Assembly: GCA_964544105.1 (NCBI GenBank)
Contig: CAZIZQ010000041.1
Location: 1 to 6,320, forward strand
Direction: 5' to 3'
DNA length: 6,320 nucleotides
Origin: GCA-016432345 sp964544105
GTDB taxonomy: Bacteria > Patescibacteriota > Microgenomatia > Levybacterales > UBA12049
Position numbers and translations under genes: made by a program. Positions 1 through 6,241 of this stretch are shown piece after piece. Below the pieces are notes generated by a model, which made no database searches, had not been told where the DNA came from, and saw nothing but the letters and a program-made list of their open reading frames with translations. Position 1 is the stretch's first letter. The number at the start of each line of letters is the position of its first letter.

Positions 1-38
1 GAAAGGATCCCACGATCCGCAGATTGTGGGGCCCTTTT
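1..38. terminator. Long hairpin downstream of prfB, probable bidirectional intrinsic terminator
   Basis: Bases 9-17 pair with 22-30 around a 4-base loop (18-21), and the stem is extended by 2-6 pairing with 33-37. AAAGG on one side and CCTTT on the other give short A and U tracts in both directions, as expected of a bidirectional intrinsic terminator. It starts 37 nt after the prfB stop, so it would end the six-gene minus-strand transcript. Read as plus-strand RNA, positions 14/25 and 8/31 are G-U wobbles with one mismatch at 7/32. Read as minus-strand RNA, 14/25 and 8/31 become A-C mismatches and 7/32 a wobble. The plus-strand fold is therefore somewhat better, which would fit a convergent gene outside the window. 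The U tract for the minus strand is cut off by the window edge. A smaller hairpin (39-43 with 48-52) lies between it and the gene. Confidence 0.6.
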
Positions 39-75
39 GAATCCTTTGATTCAGTACGTCTAGTTAACCATATTT

Positions 76-1095
76 CTACCCATTTGACAACTGCCTCAAT
101 TCTTCTTCTATAAAACCATCTAGATCTCCTCCCAAAACACTTTCCGTATTTGCTGTTTCAAAGTTTGTCCGTAAATCTTTTACCATGTGATACGGATGAA
201 GCACATAAGAACGTATCTGATTTCCCCAGCCGGGAGTTTTGTATCCACCCTTTAATTTTTGCTCTTCAATCTTACGTTCTTCCTCTTGTCGTATCCACAA
301 TTTTGCCAGCAATATTTTTAAGGCATTTTCTCTATTTTGCCCCTGGTAGCGCTCTGACTGCGCAGTAACCACAATACCTGTTGGCTTGTGTTTTAATCTG
401 ACCGCTGTTGAAACCTTATTCACATTTTGTCCTCCATGGCCGCCGCTTCGATAAAACTCCCACTCCAAGTCGTCATCTGGAATCGAAATATCCATCTCTT
501 TTCCATCCTCTATTGCCGGTAAGACTTCAACCAACGCAAAAGACGTTTGGCGTAATTTATCGGCATTAAAGGGAGACTGCCGAACAAGCCTGTGAGTTCC
601 ACCTTCATACTTTAAGTTTCCATAGGCATATTTTCCATCTATACTAATCGTTACGCTTTTTATACCAGCTTCATCTCCGGGCGTTTCTTCGATAATTTCG
701 TACGTGTATCCTTTTTTCTCGCAATATCTTGTATACATTCTGTATAACATTTGAGCCCAATCCATTGCCTCCACACCTCCCTGCCCTGAATGAATGGATA
801 AAATAGCAGAGCCTGCATCATGGGAATCGGAAAAATACAAAAGCGTCTCAATTTTCTTCAGTGCTTTTTCTGCTTCTTCATATTCGCCGTTATTAACCAA
901 TTCCTGTAGCCACACCAACTCTTCAACTTCTTTTTGTAAATCAGAAAGTAATTTCATTTTTTGGCCCGCAGTTTTATGATCTTGCCAAAAAGAGGCCTTT
1001 ATACTTTCTGCCTCAAGCTGTCTAATCTGTTGCCTCTTTTTTTCAACATTTACTTTTTCTAGAAGTTTTGTTGTTCGTTGTTTTACCGTATCCAT
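76..1095 (-). CDS. prfB: Peptide chain release factor 2 (RF2)
   Basis: Class I release factor that recognises UAA and UGA in the ribosomal A site and triggers hydrolysis of peptidyl-tRNA in the cytoplasm. The protein is 339 aa, slightly shorter than E. coli RF2 (365). An N-terminal helical domain (about 1-90) is followed by the codon-recognition region with the RF2-specific tripeptide SPF at 174-176 (RF1 has PxT), then the catalytic GGQ at 221-223 in the context SGGHGGQNVNKV. The residue before GGQ is His, where Ala is common. The C-terminal part (W290-G291, SYVLHPYHMVKDLRT) matches the family. The frame could open upstream at 1140, but ATG 1095 is chosen because GGGGTGA at 1106-1100 sits 4 nt before it and the coding sequence then begins just after the NRAMP stop. 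The gene reads straight through: the CUU-UGA-C programmed frameshift site of many prfB genes is absent. Stop is TAG, which RF2 does not read. Last gene of the operon. Confidence 0.97.
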   Translation of the reverse strand: MDTVKQRTTKLLEKVNVEKKRQQIRQLEAESIKASFWQDHKTAGQKMKLLSDLQKEVEELVWLQELVNNGEYEEAEKALKKIETLLYFSDSHDAGSAILSIHSGQGGVEAMDWAQMLYRMYTRYCEKKGYTYEIIEETPGDEAGIKSVTISIDGKYAYGNLKYEGGTHRLVRQSPFNADKLRQTSFALVEVLPAIEDGKEMDISIPDDDLEWEFYRSGGHGGQNVNKVSTAVRLKHKPTGIVVTAQSERYQGQNRENALKILLAKLWIRQEEERKIEEQKLKGGYKTPGWGNQIRSYVLHPYHMVKDLRTNFETANTESVLGGDLDGFIEEELRQLSNG

Positions 1096-1106
1096 ACATT
1101 CACCCC
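1095..1106 (-). promoter_or_regulatory. Shine-Dalgarno of prfB that contains the UGA stop of the upstream gene
   Basis: The sequence GGGGTGA (1106-1100) matches the anti-SD complement GGAGGTGA with one G-for-A change and stands 4 nt before ATG 1095, an ideal distance. Its last three bases, TGA (1102-1100), are the stop codon of the NRAMP gene. It is the only clear SD in the window. It decides the prfB start: a second ATG at 1099 is too close to the SD and opens a frame that stops after 18 codons. The overlap implies translational coupling between the two genes. Confidence 0.75.
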
Positions 1107-2365
1107 AAAAACAGCGTGTAGATAAAAATAACCGAGGCAAACGCCATAATCCCTGTTATAGTAATACCAAGCATGTTAGTTAATCTTCCATTTACACGTT
1201 CCCCCATAACCTTTCTGTTATTTGCAATCAGTAAAATCATTACCATAAGCGGAGGAGCTATTATACCATTGATTACCGCTGTGTAATACAATGCTGTTAA
1301 AGGACTTATTCCTATAAAATTAATAAGAATTCCAGCAAGCGTGGCAAGAGTAATAACGCCATAAAACCCATGCGCTTTCCTTAATTTCATATAAAGACCT
1401 GCCCGCCAACCAAACGCTTCCGAAACCGCATAAGACGCGGAGCCTGCCAAAATCGGGACTGCCAAGAGACCAGTACCAATAATGCCCAAAGCAAAAAGAA
1501 GGAAAGCAAAATCACCAGCAAAAGGGCGCAAAGCCAATGCTGCGCCTTGCGCACTCTCTATGGCACTTACTCCATTTGGAAAAAGCGTCGCGCCGGTTGT
1601 AACAATGATAAAAAACATGACAAGGTTTGAAAAAAACATACCAATAATAGTATCTATTCTTAAACGCGTAATATCCTTTGGGGTAATCCTTGGTTGGCCT
1701 GCCCCAAGTTGCCTTAACCTATGGTGCGCGACTTCTTCCTCGACTTCCTCGTTTGCCTGCCAGAAAAAAAGATATGGAGATATGGTAGTGCCTAAAATCG
1801 CAACGATATTAAATATATACTCTCTGCTTATCTCTATACGAGGAACAAATGTAGAAAAAAGCACTGCTGTCCAATCAATTTTTAATGTTATAACAGTAAG
1901 TATGTATGCAAATAGGGCGAATGTAAGATATTTTAGGTATCGCGCGTATACCTTATATGAAACAAAAATTTCAAGAACGAGAGTGAGAATAACCATACTC
2001 ATAAGCCAGAAGATAAATGACATGCCAAAGACAAGCTCTGCGACAGCTGCCATTGCGCCTAAATCCGCGCCAATATTAATTGCATTTGCAACAAGAAGCA
2101 GTAATACGGCAGCGTATAAGATTTTTTTTGGGTAGTGTTCCCGAATAACACCAGCTAATCCTTTTCCTGTCACAAGGCCAATTCTTCCGCACATCTCCTG
2201 CACAGCCGACATGAACGGAAAAGAGAATGGCGCTGTCCACAATTGCGAAAATCCAAAAAGAGCGCCTGTTTGCGAATATGTTATTATTCCCGATGGGTCG
2301 TCGTCTGATGCGCCGGTGATAAAACCAGGCCCAAGTATTTTAAGAATTTTCCTAACTATCTTCAT
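1100..2365 (-). CDS. NRAMP-family (SLC11-like) transporter with altered metal-binding site
   Basis: Integral membrane protein of 421 aa with about 11 hydrophobic segments and the NRAMP/LeuT-type layout. The TM1 signature GPGFITGASDDDPSG (12-26) is followed by a conserved VQEMCGRIG stretch (55-63) and INIGADLGAM (96-105). TM6 contains LGTTISPYLFFWQA (191-204), followed by an acidic and basic cytoplasmic loop (205-236). Classical Mn/Fe transporters such as MntH have DPGN in TM1 and MPHxxYLHS in TM6. Here these are DPSG (23-26) and SPYxxFWQA (196-204), so the metal-ligand Met is Ser196, the TM1 Asn is Gly26 and both TM6 histidines are replaced. As I recall, this DPSG/TISPY pattern marks a broad bacterial subgroup annotated only as NRAMP or divalent metal cation transporter. 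Substrate is unknown: Mg2+ or another hard cation is possible, and Mn2+ should not be assumed. ATG 2365 overlaps the preceding stop as ATGA, and the TGA stop lies 4 nt before prfB. Confidence 0.9.
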   Translation of the reverse strand: MKIVRKILKILGPGFITGASDDDPSGIITYSQTGALFGFSQLWTAPFSFPFMSAVQEMCGRIGLVTGKGLAGVIREHYPKKILYAAVLLLLVANAINIGADLGAMAAVAELVFGMSFIFWLMSMVILTLVLEIFVSYKVYARYLKYLTFALFAYILTVITLKIDWTAVLFSTFVPRIEISREYIFNIVAILGTTISPYLFFWQANEEVEEEVAHHRLRQLGAGQPRITPKDITRLRIDTIIGMFFSNLVMFFIIVTTGATLFPNGVSAIESAQGAALALRPFAGDFAFLLFALGIIGTGLLAVPILAGSASYAVSEAFGWRAGLYMKLRKAHGFYGVITLATLAGILINFIGISPLTALYYTAVINGIIAPPLMVMILLIANNRKVMGERVNGRLTNMLGITITGIMAFASVIFIYTLFLG

Positions 2366-2808
2366 AATGACTTACACATATTCTCACAAAACTCTTTTGC
2401 TTGGTTTTTAGGATATTCCTGCAATGCCTTAAAATCATTTAGTATTTTTTGCACCTGGGGTGAAGCAGAAGCAATCTCATCTACGCTAAGATTAGTTACC
2501 TGATTTTTCAGGGCGGAAAATTTCTCCTGGACGGTTTCCTGAATTACAGAAGAAGAAAAAGAAAATGGCGGCGGTTGTTTTTTATTTTCAGTTGATTCGG
2601 TACTCTTATTTTCTGTGCTTGCGCCGGCAACCTCACTACCAGACTTAACAACCGACTTTCGCACAGAACTCGTTATTTCATCTCCTAAAATATATTTCTT
2701 TACCGCATACGCAGTGCCAGCAAACAAAAATAATAACAACACGGCAAGTATAATTTTTTTCTTATCCCACCGCTCGTCAATAAGTTCGATAGAATCTTTC
2801 TTCTCCAT
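2362..2808 (-). CDS. Small single-pass membrane protein of unknown function with C-terminal CX3C
   Basis: Not recognised as a named family. From ATG 2808 the protein has 148 aa. A short charged N-terminus (1-18, ending DKKK) is followed by one hydrophobic helix (about 19-41). A Ser/Thr/Glu/Lys-rich linker (45-77), a PPP turn (79-81) and a predicted helical region (88-140) come next, ending in FCENMCKSL, in which Cys141 and Cys145 form a CX3C pair. Positive residues flank both ends of the helix, so orientation is not certain; the low-complexity linker suggests the C-terminal part is outside the cytoplasm. The frame is open up to 2874, but the upstream part overlaps the transporter gene, and ATG 2808 lies 4 nt after that gene's TAA, matching the other junctions. 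No SD is seen. The stop TGA overlaps the NRAMP start (ATGA). The order suggests cotranslation with NRAMP, but no functional link can be shown. Confidence 0.8.
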   Translation of the reverse strand: MEKKDSIELIDERWDKKKIILAVLLLFLFAGTAYAVKKYILGDEITSSVRKSVVKSGSEVAGASTENKSTESTENKKQPPPFSFSSSVIQETVQEKFSALKNQVTNLSVDEIASASPQVQKILNDFKALQEYPKNQAKEFCENMCKSL

Positions 2809-2812
2809 GAAG

Positions 2813-3718
2813 TTATTGTAGCATGGATCGCACGTGTTTTTTTGCAATTTCGTAACTTGTTGCATAAAAAACACCTACAATGACACATACTCCTGCAAGA
2901 AAAAACAGTGGGGTAAGTTTTTCTCCTAAAATGGGAATGGCAATAACGGCACCGGCAAATGGCGCTAGGTATTGAGAAAGCGATGTAACAAATGAGCTTG
3001 TTTTTTGTATAAGTAATTGGGTAAGAAAAAACATAAACGCAGAAGAAAAAATACCAAGCCCTACAACACTACCAATACCAACTACATCAATATTCTCAAG
3101 TTGTACCGGTCGCATAACATACTCAATAGGCAAAAAGGGGACAAGAATAATTATTATTGTTACAAAGCTTGCAAATGTCGTAACAACCGGACTATAAACA
3201 TCTGTCAATCTTTTTGAAACAACGGCATATGCAGACCATGATAAAACGGCAAAAAGCGTTAATATGTTACCAATCAAAGTGCCAAATGTTAACACCTCTG
3301 TTTTTATAATTGATTGCTGTATAAGAATACTAATACCAATCACTGCAATAAATAAACCGATAACTCTTTGTTTTGTCATCTTTTCTCGTAAAAAAAGAAA
3401 ACTCATAACCAAAACTATCCCAGGAACAAAACTATAAAGAACTTGCGAGATAATTGCTGTTGTATATTGAATAGCAATGCTAAAAATGCCGGCATTTCCG
3501 GCAAAAAATAGTGACCTGGTAAATAAAATCCAAATATCATGTCTTGTAAAACGTTTTTTCTCTCTGAGAAAAAAAGGTAAAAATATAATTGTCGCAATAA
3601 TAAATCGCAGTGTCGTAAGTAACAATGGAGGAAATTCTGTTAAACCTAACTTAACTAATATCGGCGTGCTGCCGCCGAGTACACCAACCATGAGTATCCC
3701 AAAAAATCCAACCCACAT
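2813..3718 (-). CDS. EamA/DMT-superfamily transporter, 10 transmembrane helices
   Basis: Drug/metabolite transporter superfamily permease of 301 aa, the usual length for a two-repeat EamA protein. Ten hydrophobic segments fall into two homologous halves, roughly 5-135 and 148-287. Each half ends with the family hallmark of a Pro-containing helix, a charged turn and a Gly-rich helix: PGIVLVMSFLFLREK (99-113) then GLFIAVIGI in the first half, and LAPFAGAVIAIPILGEK (251-267) then AGVCVIVGV in the second. DMT proteins export or import amino acids, nucleosides or other small metabolites, and the substrate cannot be predicted from sequence. The frame opens as far up as 3829 inside tkt, but ATG 3718, 7 nt after the tkt stop, is the likely start because it gives a protein beginning directly at TM1. 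No SD is visible, so coupling to tkt translation is probable. Stop TAA lies 4 nt before the next gene. Confidence 0.88.
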   Translation of the reverse strand: MWVGFFGILMVGVLGGSTPILVKLGLTEFPPLLLTTLRFIIATIIFLPFFLREKKRFTRHDIWILFTRSLFFAGNAGIFSIAIQYTTAIISQVLYSFVPGIVLVMSFLFLREKMTKQRVIGLFIAVIGISILIQQSIIKTEVLTFGTLIGNILTLFAVLSWSAYAVVSKRLTDVYSPVVTTFASFVTIIIILVPFLPIEYVMRPVQLENIDVVGIGSVVGLGIFSSAFMFFLTQLLIQKTSSFVTSLSQYLAPFAGAVIAIPILGEKLTPLFFLAGVCVIVGVFYATSYEIAKKHVRSMLQ

Positions 3719-3725
3719 AGAAGCA

Positions 3726-5597
3726 TTATAGTAGGTTTTTAACTTGTTCGACAATGTGGTTTGCGGAAATGCCGGCATCTTCCATAACCTCATCTTTTGT
3801 CCCAGAACGAGAAATATGATTAACCGCAAGTTTTATAACTTTCGCATCCTGATCAGAAAGCGCGTCTAAAACAAAATCTCCCAATCCCCCATGCTGAAAA
3901 TGATCCTCAACAGTGATAATACATTGCTTCATTGTTTCATTGTTACATTGCTGCAGTGTTTTTTTATCGATTGGCTTTACAGAATAACAATCAACAACTC
4001 GGACTAAAATTCCTTCATTTTTAAGTATTTCATGTGCTTTTAATGCTTCATGTACCGTAATTCCTGCTGCAACAATAGTGAGCACATCTTCTTTTGAAGA
4101 ACGAAGAATTTTAGACCCTCCAATAACAAATTCTTCATCTGCGTCATACAACACGGGAGTTTTTGGTCGCAATGTCCGCAAGTATGAAATCCCCTTATGA
4201 TTGACAAGCTGTACCAGAAGTTTTGCTGTGGACACAGCATCCGACGGATGAAGGACAACCGAATTAGGTAGCGCACCAAACATAGCGATATCCTCAAGAC
4301 CCATCTGCGACGGCCCATCTTCACCAATTGAAACACCAACGTGTGAACCAACAAATTTGACGTTTGCTTTTGAGACTGCTGCCATGCGGATTTGATCAAA
4401 TGCCCGGGTTAAAAATGCAGCAAATGTGGAGACGAATGGAATTTTTCCAAGTGTAGAAAGTCCTGTTGCAACTCCTACCATATTTTGCTCGGCGATAAAA
4501 CATTCTATAAACCGACTCTGATGAGCTTTTAAGAAATTTTGTGAGTAAGTTGAATTTTTTGTATCACCGTCAAGCGCGTAGATTAACTGATTTGTCTTAC
4601 CCAAGTCTGCCAAAATTTTTCCATATACCTCGCGCGTTGCAATTTCCTCACCCTTCTTGTAAACCACGCTCACCTCAGAGGAGCCATGGTTTTCAGCCTG
4701 CCACCGTCCGAGGTGCTTATTACTTGGAACTCCAAGATTGAATTTTAAATCATCCGAAACTTCTCCCAATTCCAAAAGCGCTTTTTCCAACTCCTCTTTT
4801 TTGAGCGCCTTACCATGCCAGCCATCTTTTCCTTCAGTAAAAGAAACACCTTTTCCTTTTTCTGTCTTTGCAATAATCACAAATGGTTTTTCAGACTTAT
4901 TATTTACCGCTAATGATAATGCTTTATCAATTTCTGCAAAATTATGTCCGTCAATTGCAATAACCTCCCAACCAAAGGCTGCAAAACGATCAATATATTC
5001 ATTCATATGGTGATCAAACATAGTCCCCTGGCTTTGCCCCAAACCATTAATATCTGCAATGGCAATAAGATTATGTAGCTTATAATAAGATGCAAAATTT
5101 GCCGCTTCCCACACGCTTCCCTCTGCCAACTCCCCATCCCCCAACAAAACATATACCTTTGGTAAATTTTGACTTTTGACTTTTGACTTTTGACTTTGAG
5201 CGCACAGCGCGAACGCCATTCCAGCACCTACCGATAAACCCTGCCCCAAAGACCCGGTCGTAACCTCGGCATATGGGAAACGCGGGGTAGGATGTCCTTC
5301 CAAACGGCTGGTAAATTTTCGAAGTGTTTTTAGTTCTTCCAGTGGTAACCCACCCGCGACAGCAAATAAGACATAAAGTAATGGCGCAGCGTGCCCTTTG
5401 GATAAGACAAAACGGTCGTTGTTGGGATTTTTTGGATTTTGTATATCGTAGGTAAAATACTTATCAAATAAAACGGTAGTCAAATCTGCTGCGGACATGC
5501 AAGAGGTAGGATGTCCAGAACCAGCAATGGTTGTTGAAATAAGTGACCATTTACGAATTAACGTTGCTTTTTGCTTCCAGTCCATATACTTATCCAT
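3726..5597 (-). CDS. tkt: Transketolase, single-chain, resembling the metazoan-type enzyme
   Basis: Thiamine diphosphate enzyme of the non-oxidative pentose phosphate pathway, moving two-carbon ketol units between sugar phosphates (EC 2.2.1.1). Of its 623 aa, an N-terminal TPP-binding domain (about 1-270) holds GSGHPTS with His29, KGHAAP with His69, GHP with His102, the Mg/diphosphate motif GDGELAEGS from Gly153 with Asp154, and Asn184 in DINGLGQS, then WHGK with His261. The pyrimidine-binding domain (about 316-480) has ALDGDTKNST, the cofactor-activating Glu370 in IAEQNM, STFAAFLTRAFDQIRM and GSHVGVSIGEDGPSQ with His419. A C-terminal domain (about 495-615) completes it. All expected catalytic residues are present. 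The length and these motifs resemble human TKT more than the roughly 660-aa E. coli type. Residues about 134-143 and 550-559 are encoded by tandem repeats. ATG 5597 is chosen: it lies 4 nt after the preceding stop. An upstream TTG (5609) in the same frame and an ATG at 5585 are alternatives. Stop is TAA. Confidence 0.95.
   Translation of the reverse strand: MDKYMDWKQKATLIRKWSLISTTIAGSGHPTSCMSAADLTTVLFDKYFTYDIQNPKNPNNDRFVLSKGHAAPLLYVLFAVAGGLPLEELKTLRKFTSRLEGHPTPRFPYAEVTTGSLGQGLSVGAGMAFALCAQSQKSKVKSQNLPKVYVLLGDGELAEGSVWEAANFASYYKLHNLIAIADINGLGQSQGTMFDHHMNEYIDRFAAFGWEVIAIDGHNFAEIDKALSLAVNNKSEKPFVIIAKTEKGKGVSFTEGKDGWHGKALKKEELEKALLELGEVSDDLKFNLGVPSNKHLGRWQAENHGSSEVSVVYKKGEEIATREVYGKILADLGKTNQLIYALDGDTKNSTYSQNFLKAHQSRFIECFIAEQNMVGVATGLSTLGKIPFVSTFAAFLTRAFDQIRMAAVSKANVKFVGSHVGVSIGEDGPSQMGLEDIAMFGALPNSVVLHPSDAVSTAKLLVQLVNHKGISYLRTLRPKTPVLYDADEEFVIGGSKILRSSKEDVLTIVAAGITVHEALKAHEILKNEGILVRVVDCYSVKPIDKKTLQQCNNETMKQCIITVEDHFQHGGLGDFVLDALSDQDAKVIKLAVNHISRSGTKDEVMEDAGISANHIVEQVKNLL
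3922..3950 (-). repeat. Imperfect 8-bp tandem repeat inside tkt
   Basis: On the coding strand three units of the form CAATGWAR follow each other: CAATGTAA (3950-3943), CAATGAAA (3942-3935) and CAATGAAG (3934-3927), followed by a partial CAATG (3926-3922). They encode Gln550 to about Cys559 (QCNNETMKQC) in a surface-loop position of the C-terminal domain, just before TVEDH. In the two units where codon phase would give an in-frame UGA, the base after TG is T, giving Cys (UGU). Confidence 0.75.
5167..5199 (-). repeat. Perfect 7-bp tandem repeat (GTCAAAA) inside tkt
   Basis: Four exact heptamers (TTTTGAC on the plus strand, GTCAAAA on the coding strand) fill 5167-5194, followed by a degenerate partial unit to 5199. 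They encode roughly residues 134-143 (QSQKSKVKSQ), between the helix GMAFALCA and the strand VYVLLGDGE of the TPP domain. A seven-base unit changes frame at every copy, and three units encode seven residues. On the coding strand the repeat is stop-free in all frames, whereas the opposite orientation would contain UGA. Confidence 0.9.
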
Positions 5598-5601
5598 ATT
5601 T

Positions 5602-6231
5602 CTACTCAATAATATCTTCTTCTAAAACAACATCTTCTTCGCCACTACTTCCTCCTATATCTGATGATACTGCCGCTGCCTGGGGAGCAGAAAAAGAAAA
5701 ATTAGAAAGCACAGTGGAAAACGCAGAATTCCAGTAGTCATTTTCACCTTCAGGCGAAACTTCTAACTTAAAAAGCACTTTTTGATCTATAGCCACAATA
5801 ATTGTCTTGTCATTTTGCGTTATAACTTTTGCTTGGATATTACTAAGTGATACTGATTTTTCTACAGAAGTGGTGCCAACAATATTTTTAGAAACCCAAT
5901 CGTCTAAAGTTGTTAACTTTGTATCCTCAATAACAAAAGATAGCTTGCCAGCAACCTTTTGTGAACTTACAGAAATATCTGTATAGACGGCCGAATTAGT
6001 GCTTTCTTTTTTTGCAACAATCAAATCATCTGGATAATCAAACTGAAATCCCGCATCGTCAATATAAGTTTTTGTTGTGAGAGAAGGCATTTTTTTTGTT
6101 TCTACCGATATATTTTGCTGCAATGGTGAGGGCTCTGGTTTTTTTGAAGAGGAAAAAAAGAAAACGCCACTTGCAACGAGCACTATTACTACCCCAAGAC
6201 CAACAAACCGCACAACATTTGGATTTTTCAT
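5602..6231 (-). CDS. Membrane-anchored extracytoplasmic protein, PsbP-like domain suspected, unknown function
   Basis: Protein of 209 aa. The N-terminus MKNPNVVRF leads into one hydrophobic segment (about 8-27) and then SSSKKPEPSP, which looks like an uncleaved signal anchor; there is no lipobox Cys. After a linker (30-55) comes a compact domain (about 56-181) with FQFDYPDDL (62-70), alternating beta-strand-like stretches (DISVSS, KLSFVIED, AKVITQ, TIIVAIDQKVLFKLEVS) and a closing FSTVLSNFSF. The motif of an aromatic-rich FxFxYPxxL start followed by strands is typical of PsbP-like or similar small secreted domains in bacteria, but I only suggest this from pattern. The tail is Ala/Ser/Gly-rich and then strongly acidic (GEEDVVLEEDIIE, 197-209). 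It is the first gene of the operon, just downstream of a promoter-like site; ATG 6231 is preceded by AGGA at 2-nt spacing. Stop TAG lies 4 nt before tkt. No functional tie to transketolase is evident. Confidence 0.85.
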   Translation of the reverse strand: MKNPNVVRFVGLGVVIVLVASGVFFFSSSKKPEPSPLQQNISVETKKMPSLTTKTYIDDAGFQFDYPDDLIVAKKESTNSAVYTDISVSSQKVAGKLSFVIEDTKLTTLDDWVSKNIVGTTSVEKSVSLSNIQAKVITQNDKTIIVAIDQKVLFKLEVSPEGENDYWNSAFSTVLSNFSFSAPQAAAVSSDIGGSSGEEDVVLEEDIIE

Positions 6232-6241
6232 GATCCTATCT

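Noticed and set aside
1096..1140. Longer prfB start giving 15 extra residues
   Set aside because: It would overlap the NRAMP C-terminus, the extra residues do not resemble RF2, and the SD points to ATG 1095.
1482..2135. 217-codon open frame on the plus strand
   Set aside because: Lies wholly inside the well-supported NRAMP gene on the other strand; its translation is basic and low in recognisable motifs, so it is an antisense shadow.
3484..3775. The palindrome ATGCCGGCAT occurring twice, in the EamA and tkt genes
   Set aside because: Both copies fall in codons for Ala-Gly-Ile in real genes; two copies of a short motif without further symmetry are explained by codon choice.
3719..3829. N-terminal extension of the EamA transporter
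   Set aside because: Overlaps the end of tkt in another frame; the extra 37 residues precede TM1 and have no family counterpart.
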